This document shows, piece by piece, positions 1-5,999 of a DNA stretch of 8,226 bases (position 1 is its first letter; the number at the start of each line of letters is the position of its first letter). The translations under genes and the position numbers were made by a program. The notes below the pieces were generated by a model, which searched no databases, was not told the DNA's origin, and saw nothing but the letters and a program-made list of their open reading frames with translations. Source of the stretch: DASVXQ01 sp046727955 (lineage in GTDB: Bacteria > Actinomycetota > CALGFH01); NCBI GenBank assembly GCA_046727955.1, contig JBKPDO010000008.1, positions 1-8,226 on the forward strand, written 5' to 3'.

Positions 1-44
1 CGCGCTCCGCCGATCTCTGGATGGTGTTTTGGTTGTCCCGGTTC

Positions 45-143
45 CTTGGGGGGGGGCGCTGGCTCCCCCCACGGCGCGCGCTCCGGGCGCCGGGGCAGAT
101 CCATCCAGGTGGGGGGAGCGAGCTCCCCCCCACGCCCCCCAAG
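45..143. repeat. Nested G-run/C-run inverted repeats downstream of pgi
   Basis: This stretch alternates long runs of G and C that can pair in several ways. GCTCCCCCCAC (62-72) is an exact 11-bp inverted repeat of GTGGGGGGAGC (109-119) and recurs with one extra C at 122-133. G111-G118 also pairs locally with 123-130 as an 8-bp stem with a CGAG tetraloop. Outermost, CTTGGGGGG (45-53) pairs with CCCCCCAAG (135-143). It follows pgi and probably contains its terminator, with no U-tract. The remaining bases 1-44 show no gene I can support. The runs of G could also form quadruplex structures. Confidence 0.6.
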
Positions 144-147
144 AGCG

Positions 148-166
148 GCTGTGCCATGCTCACAGC
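148..166 (-). terminator. Small hairpin after pgi
   Basis: GCTGTG (148-153) and CACAGC (161-166) form a 6-bp stem with a 7-nt loop, 38 nt after the pgi stop. It has no U-tract and is weak alone; with the G/C-run hairpins just beyond, it could contribute to ending the tal-pgi transcript. Confidence 0.25.
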
Positions 167-204
167 TGGACGGTCGCTTGGACGATCGCTCACCCGGCGC
201 ATGG

Positions 205-1884
205 TCACCGTGCCTGCCTGCCGCTGCCGAGCGCGACCGTGACGGCCTCGGCCAGCAGGTCGAGGCTTGCCGGACCGTCCAGGCCGAGGCGCAGGATGCG
301 GCGGCCCTTGGCCTCGAGGGCCTCGGCGTCGCCGGCAGCCTGGGCGGCGACCAGCGTCCCGAAGGAGTAGTCCCTGCCGGGGACGTCAAGGTCGCGCGAG
401 GGCCGGTCGACCAGCTGGACGAAGCGTCCGGTGTTGGGACCCCCCTTGTGGTATTGGCCGGTGGAGTGGAGGAAGCGCGGCCCGAAGCCGACCGTGGTCG
501 CCGCGCGGGTGGCGTCACGGATGTCGCCGCGCACCCGCGCCAGGACCGATTCCACCTCCGGTCGCGGGTCCAGGTAGGCCTGGAGGGCCACGTACTGGCC
601 GGGCCCGGCGCCGGCCAGCAGCTCGCGCAGCAGAGCCGCCACCGGCGCCACGTCGCGCTCGTCACGCAGCCATGCCCCCGGAGCCGGCAGCTCGCCGCCG
701 GCGGCGAGCTCGGCGAGCACCCGCTTGGTGGCGTCCTTGGCGGCCTGCACGTCGGGCTGGTCGAAGGCGTTGATGCCGATCAGGTGCCCGGCAACGGCGG
801 TGGCGAGCTCCCAGCGGAAGAACTCCGCCCCCAGCTCCACGCCCTCGCTCAGCCCGAGAAAGGCGACCGGATGCTCCAGCGCCTTGAGCTGGCTCGCCCC
901 CGCGGCGCTCTCGCCGGCGTAGTCGATCGCCACGACCGCCCGGTCCTCACCGAACGCCTCGGGGGGGTCCGGCACCTCGTTGACCACGGGCAGCAGGCCC
1001 TTACCCTGCTTGCCAGTAGACTCCGCCAGCAGCTGCTCCACCCAGAGGCCGAAGGCGACCAGCTCGGGAGCGGTCAGCACGGTGACCTTGTCACGGCCCG
1101 CCAGGGCGTTCTCGGCCATGAAGCGGCCGAGCTGCACGCCGGGGTTGTCCTCGTCGGCGACGTGCGGGCCGCACTCGATCGCCATCTCGCGAGCCTGCTC
1201 CAGGAGGGCGCCCAGGTCGACGCCGAGCAGCGCCGCCGGCACCAGGCCGAACAGCGACAGCGCCGAGTAGCGCCCGCCGATGTCCGGGGGATTCTCGAAG
1301 ACCCGCCGGTAGCCGAGGGCAGTGGCGTGCTCGACCAGCACCGTGCCGGGGTCGGTGATGGCCACGAAATGACGGCCGCGCGGCCCCTCGCCGAGAGCCT
1401 CGGCGGCGCGCGCCTCGAAGAAGGCGGCGAAGTCGTTGGGCTCGGTGGTGGTCCCGGACTTGGAGGCGATCACGTACAGCGTGCGCTCCGGCACGGCCCA
1501 CCCGGCGGCCGCCGCGACCGCCTCGGGGTGGGTGGAATCCAGCACCCGCACCGGCAGCTCGGGCCCCGGCGACGACCCGGCTGGACCCCACGCCGCGACC
1601 CGGCGGTCCTCCACCGAGTGCTCGCCGGGCGCGGCGGCCGGACCGAGCACCCGCGCGAGGACCTCGACACAGAGGCTGGAGCCGCCCATGCCGCAGACCA
1701 GCACCCGGTCGATGCCGTCGGCGCGGACCTGGCGGGCGAAGTCGCGCAGCTCGGCCAGGTACGGCCGCATGCTCTCGGGCAGGTCGAGCCAGCCGAGCCG
1801 CTCGGCCACCTCCTTGGCCGCCTCCTGGTCAGCGGTCCACAGCCCCGTGTCCCGCGCCCAGATCCGCTCCCCGATGGCGGTCAT
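205..1884 (-). CDS. pgi: Glucose-6-phosphate isomerase (TAL-PGI type)
   Basis: Interconverts glucose-6-phosphate and fructose-6-phosphate in the cytoplasm. The 559-aa product shows the two SIS sugar-phosphate folds of the family: GMGGSSL at residues 65-71, SKSGTTTE at 141-148 (phosphate-binding loop), GGRYSALS at 203-210, the LLAESTGKQGKG segment at 285-296 with E288 as probable catalytic base, and INAFDQPDVQAAK at 371-383, whose K383 matches the conserved active-site lysine of the usual INSFDQ..GVELGK motif. The C-terminal FLHSTGQYHKGGPNTG (471-486) is, from memory, typical of the isomerase half of fused transaldolase/isomerase proteins rather than E. coli Pgi. The frame stays open upstream of 1884, but that part is a shadow of tal; the start chosen is the ATG overlapping the tal stop (ATGA), preceded by a weak GAGGCGG inside tal. 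The overlap implies translational coupling. The stop TGA lies at 205-207. Function is confident; assignment to the fusion-type subfamily is my recognition. Confidence 0.95.
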   Translation of the reverse strand: MTAIGERIWARDTGLWTADQEAAKEVAERLGWLDLPESMRPYLAELRDFARQVRADGIDRVLVCGMGGSSLCVEVLARVLGPAAAPGEHSVEDRRVAAWGPAGSSPGPELPVRVLDSTHPEAVAAAAGWAVPERTLYVIASKSGTTTEPNDFAAFFEARAAEALGEGPRGRHFVAITDPGTVLVEHATALGYRRVFENPPDIGGRYSALSLFGLVPAALLGVDLGALLEQAREMAIECGPHVADEDNPGVQLGRFMAENALAGRDKVTVLTAPELVAFGLWVEQLLAESTGKQGKGLLPVVNEVPDPPEAFGEDRAVVAIDYAGESAAGASQLKALEHPVAFLGLSEGVELGAEFFRWELATAVAGHLIGINAFDQPDVQAAKDATKRVLAELAAGGELPAPGAWLRDERDVAPVAALLRELLAGAGPGQYVALQAYLDPRPEVESVLARVRGDIRDATRAATTVGFGPRFLHSTGQYHKGGPNTGRFVQLVDRPSRDLDVPGRDYSFGTLVAAQAAGDAEALEAKGRRILRLGLDGPASLDLLAEAVTVALGSGRQAR

Positions 1885-3008
1885 CGCACCGCCTCGGCAC
1901 GCTTGGCCTCGATGGTGTCCACGGCGCCGTTGTAGCTGTCGGCGAAGCGCTCGACCCCCTCCTCTTCGAGCTCGCGCATGACCACCGACTCCTCGATGCC
2001 CAGACCGCCCAGGTCGGTCCAGAGGCGGTGGGCCCGCGCCAGGTCGTGCAGGATCGTCTGGCCACGGATCTCGCCGTGGTCCTGGAAGGCGTACAGCGTC
2101 TCGACCGGCATGGTGTTCACGCTGCCGCGGGCGATCAGCTCCTCGACGTAGAGCACGTCGCGGTAGGCAGGGTTCTTGGTCGAGGTGGAGGCCCACAGCG
2201 GTCGCTGCGGCCGCGCGCCCCGGCCGCTCAGCGCCAGCCAGCGCGGGCTCGAGAAGTGCTCCTCGAAGGTCTCCCAGGCGAGCCGGGCGTTGTCGATCGC
2301 GGCGGTGCCGAGCCGAGCCCGCGCCAGCTCGGCGTCAGGCCCGCCCTTGTCCACGATGGCCTGCAGCTTCTTGTCGACGTTGGTGTCCACCCGGCTGACG
2401 AAGAACGACGCCACGCTGGCGATCTCGGCGAGGTCGCCGCCCGCGTCGGCGAGATCCTCGAGGCCCGCCATGAAGGCGTGGATCACCTCACGGTAGCGCT
2501 CGATGGAGAAGACCAGCGTCACGTTGACGTTGATGCCGGCGGCGATCGACGCGCGGATGGCGGGCACCCCGGCCGCGGTGGCCGGGATCTTGATGAACAC
2601 GTTCGGCCGCGCCAGCGCGTTGAACAGCCGGCGCGCCTGGAGGATCGACGCCTCGGCGTCGTTGGCGATGTCCGGCGGCAGCTCGAACGAGATGCGCCCG
2701 TCGACGCCGCTGGTGCGCCGGTAGACCGGCTCCATGTCGTCGGCGGCCGCGCGGATGTCGTCGAGGGCGAGCGCCTCGAAGATCTCCCGCGCGTTGCGGC
2801 CCTCCCGGGCCAGCCGCACGATGTCGTCGTCGTAGAACGACCCCTCACCCATCGCCTTCTGGAAGATCGTGGGGTTGGAGGTGACGCCGACGACCGAATA
2901 CTCGTCACGCAGGCGGCGCAGCTCACCCTTGTGAAGCCAGTCCCGTGCGATGGAGTCGACCCAGACGGCGACCCCCTGGTCGGTCAGCATCTCAAGCGGT
3001 CTGGTCAT
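1881..3008 (-). CDS. tal: Transaldolase
   Basis: Transfers a dihydroxyacetone unit between sedoheptulose-7-phosphate and glyceraldehyde-3-phosphate, giving erythrose-4-phosphate and fructose-6-phosphate (non-oxidative pentose phosphate pathway, cytoplasm). The 375-aa length fits the longer actinobacterial/cyanobacterial type. Visible family motifs are VWVDSIARDWL at 15-25 with the conserved Asp18, GVTSNPTIF at 41-49, NVFIKIPAT at 136-144 with K140 as the Schiff-base lysine, INVNVTLVFS at 159-168, FVSRVDTNVDKKL at 203-215, and RPLWASTSTKNPAY at 269-282. The ATG at 3008 is well supported by AAAGGAGC seven nt upstream. The gene ends in a 4-nt overlap with pgi, whose product acts on the fructose-6-phosphate made here. 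It begins 118 nt after the ppk1 stop; that gap holds a perfect 11-bp direct repeat, so a private promoter or operator is possible. Confidence 0.96.
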   Translation of the reverse strand: MTRPLEMLTDQGVAVWVDSIARDWLHKGELRRLRDEYSVVGVTSNPTIFQKAMGEGSFYDDDIVRLAREGRNAREIFEALALDDIRAAADDMEPVYRRTSGVDGRISFELPPDIANDAEASILQARRLFNALARPNVFIKIPATAAGVPAIRASIAAGINVNVTLVFSIERYREVIHAFMAGLEDLADAGGDLAEIASVASFFVSRVDTNVDKKLQAIVDKGGPDAELARARLGTAAIDNARLAWETFEEHFSSPRWLALSGRGARPQRPLWASTSTKNPAYRDVLYVEELIARGSVNTMPVETLYAFQDHGEIRGQTILHDLARAHRLWTDLGGLGIEESVVMRELEEEGVERFADSYNGAVDTIEAKRAEAVR

Positions 3009-3126
3009 GATGTCGCTCCTTTGGCTCGTTGCAGCAGCCGGGCCGCGACCGCGGCTCTACCGACGCGGCTCTACTGACAAGGCTACCCGCTGGGCGGCGA
3101 CGGATTCGGCGATTGTCCACACCCCC
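2991..3126 (-). promoter_or_regulatory. ppk1-tal intergenic region with tal ribosome binding site
   Basis: The strand transcribed here reads a clean Shine-Dalgarno AAAGGAGC seven nt before the tal ATG at 3008, which fixes that start. Further upstream lies TTGTCA followed after 15 nt by TAGAGC, a weak candidate for a -35/-10 pair: the -10 lacks the final T of the actinobacterial TAnnnT pattern. A small GC hairpin (GCCGC/GCGGC, 3042-3055) and an 11-bp direct repeat lie between these and the start. No U-tract terminator is visible after ppk1, so readthrough from ppk1 into tal-pgi is plausible. Confidence 0.4.
3050..3074. repeat. 11-bp perfect direct repeat (CGCGGCTCTAC)
   Basis: CGCGGCTCTAC occurs at 3050-3060 and again at 3064-3074, separated by 3 bp (period 14). 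On the transcribed strand it reads GTAGAGCCGCG twice, 42-66 nt before the tal start. An 11-of-11 match this close together in a short intergenic gap may be a regulator binding site, though a slippage duplication is equally possible. The repeat itself is directly visible; any role is inference. Confidence 0.7.
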
Positions 3127-5328
3127 TCAGGGGCTCTGTCGGACCGTCCAGCCGGAGGTCTGGGCGGCCGCGCGGGTCTCGACGCCGCGCCGCAGCGCCA
3201 GCTCTCGCAGGACCCGGTGGGTGGCCAGCGGCCGCTCCCCTTCGGCCGGGTGGCGCCGCTGCCAGGTCCCGTCGGGGCCGAGCTCCCACGCCTGCACGTT
3301 GTCGGCCAGCAGGATGTCGAGGATCTCCTGCAGCCGCGCCTGCAGGTCGGCGTCGTCCACTGGGGTGACCGCCTCGACGCGCTGGTCGAGGTTGCGCGGC
3401 ATCAGGTCGGCCGAGCCGATGTAGTAGGAGCGCTGGCGGCCGCTCTGGAACATCCACAGCCGCGGGTGCTCCAGGAACCGGCCGATGATGGAGCGGACCC
3501 GGATCGTGTCGCTCACCCCGGGCACGCCGGGCCGCAGCCTGCAGATGCCGCGAACGATCAGGTCGATCTGCACGCCCGCCTGGGAGGCTGCGTAGAGGGC
3601 ACGGATGCAGGCGGCGTCGACCAGCGAGTTCATCTGCATGATGATGCGCCCGGGGCGGCGGGGGCCGTGACGCCTGGCGACCTCCCCGATCAGATCGATC
3701 ACGCGCTCGCGCAGGTCGCCGGGGGCGACCAGGATCCGCCGGTAGCGGTCGCCGCGGGCATAGCCGGTCAGCGAGTTGAACAGGTCGGTGAGGTCGCTGG
3801 CGAGCTCCTCGTTGCAGGTCAGCAGGCCGAGGTCGCTGTAGAGGCGGGCGGTGCGGGCGTTGTAGTTGCCGGTGCCGATGTGGCAGTAGCGCCTGATCCC
3901 GCCCTGCTCGCGCCGCACCACCAGGGCGGTCTTGGCATGCGTCTTGAGCCCGACCAGGCCGTAGGCGACGTGGCAGCCGGCCTGCTCCAGCGCCCTCGCC
4001 CAGTTGATGTTGGAGGCCTCGTCGAAGCGGGCCTTGAGCTCGACCAGCACGGCGACCTGCTTGCCCTGCTCGGCGCCGCGGATCAGGGAGTTGACGATGG
4101 GCGAGTCGCCGTCGGTGCGGTACAGCGTCTGCTTGATCGCCAGCACGTCAGGGTCGTCGGCGGCCTGCGACAGGAAGCGCTCGACCGAGGTGGAGAAGGC
4201 GTCGTAGGGGTGGTGGACGAGCAGGTCGCCCTGGCGGATGGTGTCGAATATGTTGACCGGCTCGGAGCCGGTGCCCGTCAGGCGCGGCTGGGTCGTCCCC
4301 ACCCAGGGCGTGTCCGCCAGCTCGGGCCGGTCGATCGCACCGGCCAGGCCCCACAGGTCGCCCAGGTTCAGCGGTCCCTCCACCGCGACCACGGCAGCGT
4401 CGTCCACGTCCAGCTCGCGCTGGAGCAGTCGCACGACGTTATCCGGCATGCTCGCGGCCACCTCCAGCCGCACCACCGCGCCGAAACGGCGGCGCCGCAG
4501 TTCCTGCTCGACCGCGACGAGAAGGTCGTCGGCTTCGTCCTCAGCCACCTCGATGTCGGCGTCGCGGGTCACGCGGAAGGGATGGGCCTCTACCACCACC
4601 ATGCCCTGGAACAGTTGCTCCAGGTGCGCCACCACCACCTGCTCCAGCGGCACGAACGTCGAGCCGTGGGCGAGCGGCACGAAGCGGGGCAGGATGTCCG
4701 GTACCTTGACCCGCGCGAACAGGGGCCGGTGGCTGTCCGGGTCGCGCACCGTGACCGCCAGCGACAGCGACAGGTTGGAGATGTAGGGGAACGGGTGGCC
4801 CGGGTCGACCGCCAGCGGCGTCAGCACCGGGAACACCTGGTCCAGGAAGTAGTCGCGCACGTAGTCACGGTCGGACTGGTCGAGATCGTCCATGTCGACC
4901 ACGCGGATGCCGTTCTCGGCCAGGGCAGGCTGGAGCTGGTCGAGGAAGCAGCGCGACTCCGCCTCCATGGCCGGGCCGAGGTGCTTGACGATCGCCTCGA
5001 TGGTCTCGGTCGGCGTCCAGCCGTCCGACCCGCGGGTCGCCACCCCCGCTTCGACCTGCTCGCGCAGGCCGGACACCCGCACCATGAAGAACTCGTCGAG
5101 GTTGGTGGAGAAGATCGCCAGGAATTTCAGCCGCTCCAGCAGCGGCATGGCCGGGTCGGCGGCGAGCGCCAGCACGCGGTCGTTGAACTGCAGCCAGGAA
5201 ACCTCGCGGTTCAGGTACAGCGACGGATCGGCCAGGTCCCGCCCCGGTGCGCTCTGCTCCCCGCCCTCTTGGGCGGCCTGCTCCGCGCCCCCTTGGGCGG
5301 CCTGCTCCGCGCTCGTCCCGGTCGTCAT
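3127..5328 (-). CDS. ppk1: Polyphosphate kinase 1
   Basis: Reversibly transfers the gamma phosphate of ATP onto inorganic polyphosphate chains, through a phosphohistidine. The 733-aa product carries the family's domain order: N-terminal helical domain (LYLNREVSWLQFNDRVL 37-53, FSTNLDEFFMVRVSGL 73-88), head domain (HPFPYISNLSLSL 178-190) and two phospholipase-D-like C-terminal domains. Catalytic residues line up with E. coli Ppk at a constant offset of 29: R404 (TLYRTD) and R434 (KARFDE) for metal/phosphate contact, H464 in LKTHAK as the phosphorylated histidine, and H483 in CHIGTGNYN. The start is the ATG at 5328, preceded by GGAGGAG about 9 nt upstream; the frame stays open 59 codons further, but that stretch has no comparable signal. 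Residues 7-29 form a disordered Ala/Gln/Glu/Gly repeat. A PHO-box-like repeat lies about 204 nt upstream. No ppx, mutT or CHAD gene neighbours it here. Confidence 0.97.
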   Translation of the reverse strand: MTTGTSAEQAAQGGAEQAAQEGGEQSAPGRDLADPSLYLNREVSWLQFNDRVLALAADPAMPLLERLKFLAIFSTNLDEFFMVRVSGLREQVEAGVATRGSDGWTPTETIEAIVKHLGPAMEAESRCFLDQLQPALAENGIRVVDMDDLDQSDRDYVRDYFLDQVFPVLTPLAVDPGHPFPYISNLSLSLAVTVRDPDSHRPLFARVKVPDILPRFVPLAHGSTFVPLEQVVVAHLEQLFQGMVVVEAHPFRVTRDADIEVAEDEADDLLVAVEQELRRRRFGAVVRLEVAASMPDNVVRLLQRELDVDDAAVVAVEGPLNLGDLWGLAGAIDRPELADTPWVGTTQPRLTGTGSEPVNIFDTIRQGDLLVHHPYDAFSTSVERFLSQAADDPDVLAIKQTLYRTDGDSPIVNSLIRGAEQGKQVAVLVELKARFDEASNINWARALEQAGCHVAYGLVGLKTHAKTALVVRREQGGIRRYCHIGTGNYNARTARLYSDLGLLTCNEELASDLTDLFNSLTGYARGDRYRRILVAPGDLRERVIDLIGEVARRHGPRRPGRIIMQMNSLVDAACIRALYAASQAGVQIDLIVRGICRLRPGVPGVSDTIRVRSIIGRFLEHPRLWMFQSGRQRSYYIGSADLMPRNLDQRVEAVTPVDDADLQARLQEILDILLADNVQAWELGPDGTWQRRHPAEGERPLATHRVLRELALRRGVETRAAAQTSGWTVRQSP
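5268..5311. repeat. 24-bp tandem repeat in the 5' end of ppk1
   Basis: A 20-nt block (CTTGGGCGGCCTGCTCCGCG) occurs identically at 5268-5287 and 5292-5311, a 24-nt period that keeps frame. It encodes an 8-residue repeat, AEQAAQGG then AEQAAQEG, with a degenerate third copy GEQSAPG after it. It lies ahead of the first conserved PPK1 residues, so copy-number change by slippage would alter only a flexible tail. Confidence 0.8.
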
Positions 5329-5531
5329 GTTTCTCGACTCCTCCGAGTTGCGACGCGCAATGCCGGGACGCGGCCGCTGCGCTGGCGTCTGGCCGCCGGC
5401 AGGCTGAAAGAGCATGACGCCCACGCCGTGCACGCCTCTGGCCGCCCTGCCCGCCCGTGCCCCGGTTGCTTTCGCCCATGTTGGCATCGCCGGCGGAGCT
5501 TGCAAAGGACCCGCGGCGGCGTCCGCCGCCC
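5326..5531 (-). promoter_or_regulatory. ppk1 leader with strong ribosome binding site
   Basis: About 200 nt separate the ppk1 start from the preceding frame. The transcribed strand holds GGAGGAG about 9 nt before the ATG, the best ribosome binding site in the window together with that of tal. A 6-bp hairpin GGCGGC/GCCGCC with a 4-nt loop sits at 5515-5530. TTGCAA with AACATG 17 nt downstream, on the transcribed strand, is the only promoter-like pair I can point to and it is weak. The open frame through this leader lacks family similarity and is treated as non-coding. Confidence 0.4.
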
Positions 5532-5572
5532 GTTCAGCTCCGGTTCAGCCCGATGTGACCCGGCCGTTCAGC
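5532..5572. promoter_or_regulatory. PHO-box-like direct repeats upstream of ppk1
   Basis: GTTCAGC occurs at 5532-5538 and 5543-5549, exactly 11 bp apart, and a third copy is at 5566-5572 after a degenerate unit (GTGACCC near 5555). Eleven-bp-period repeats are the known binding pattern of OmpR/PhoB-type regulators; Streptomyces PHO boxes use GTTCACC-like units, and actinobacterial ppk genes are known PhoP or RegX3 targets. The array starts about 204 nt upstream of ppk1 and overlaps the end of the DUF885 remnant. In the direction of ppk1 transcription the units read as the complement (GCTGAAC). Spacing and core fit; binding is inference, and the distance from the start is large. Confidence 0.4.
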
Positions 5573-5880
5573 GCGTGGTGCATCAGCCCGAGCGGCGGAG
5601 AGCCGAGATCGAGCAGCGCCGCGTTGAAGCGCCCCACCGAGCGGAAGCCCTCCTCCAGGCACAGCTCCTCGCCGTAGTGGGCCCAGCCCTCCGCGAACGC
5701 CTCGGAGACGTAGGCCTCGTCGAGAGGGTCGTCCAGCGGCGGCCCGCCGAGGCGCGCCAGGCCGGCGCGCACGCCGTCGACGGAGAGGTCCTCGACGCGG
5801 CCGTCGTATTCGTGCAGGCCGACGAATTCGCGTGCCGAGGAGACCGACAGATCACAGATATTCCGAAGTCTCTGATTCAT
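5545..5880 (-). pseudogene. Internally deleted DUF885-family remnant (possible small protein)
   Basis: This 111-aa frame appears to join the two ends of a DUF885 protein, a family of about 550 aa often annotated as putative metallohydrolases. Residues 18-45, with FVGLHEYDGRVEDLS, resemble the family's N-terminal LGxHEYDxRxxDLS block. Residues 57-80, with AFAEGWAHYGEELCLEEGF, resemble the late EGWAHYxEQxxxEEGF block that normally lies hundreds of residues further on. Everything between is missing, including the HExxH-type metal site. The tail after residue 80 no longer looks like the family. There is no ribosome binding site before the ATG at 5880; the complement of one (TCCTCC) stands there instead, and the first ~15 codons are lower in GC than the neighbours. 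It lies between a terminator-like hairpin and the PHO-box-like repeat. I read it as a decaying relic; a short expressed protein is the alternative. Family assignment is from memory of the motifs. Confidence 0.5.
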
Positions 5881-5914
5881 GCCAATGGAGGATATGGCTC
5901 CAGCGCGTGCCAGA

Positions 5915-5943
5915 CAACGAAGCGCGCCGCGCGCGCTTCGTTG
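5915..5943 (-). terminator. Perfect 13-bp hairpin after the GMC oxidoreductase
   Basis: CAACGAAGCGCGC, a 3-nt loop and its exact reverse complement form a perfect 29-nt hairpin starting 57 nt after the GMC stop. There is no U-tract on either side, as is common for GC-rich actinobacterial terminators. Its symmetry means it could work in either direction. It is the strongest hairpin I found in the window and probably separates the oxidoreductase transcript from the genes beyond. Confidence 0.55.
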
Positions 5944-5999
5944 ATGCGGGGGGCGAGCCCCTCGCAGGCCCGACGCAAATGCCCACCGGCGGATGTGCC

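Noticed and set aside
46..1935. A 629-codon plus-strand frame opposite pgi
   Set aside because: Same high-GC antisense artefact; it runs through the G/C-run repeats and shows no domain.
1885..2196. N-terminal extension of pgi into tal
   Set aside because: This stretch is tal in another frame; the translation matches no Pgi N-terminus, and the ATG overlapping the tal stop gives a normal start.
5329..5505. A 59-residue N-terminal extension of ppk1
   Set aside because: The ATG at 5328 has a strong GGAGGAG upstream; the extension is not PPK1-like.
5886..5943. Short plus-strand frame behind GGAGG (MAPARARQ...)
   Set aside because: Only 16 codons, the ribosome site is just 2 nt from the ATG, and it ends inside the hairpin stem.
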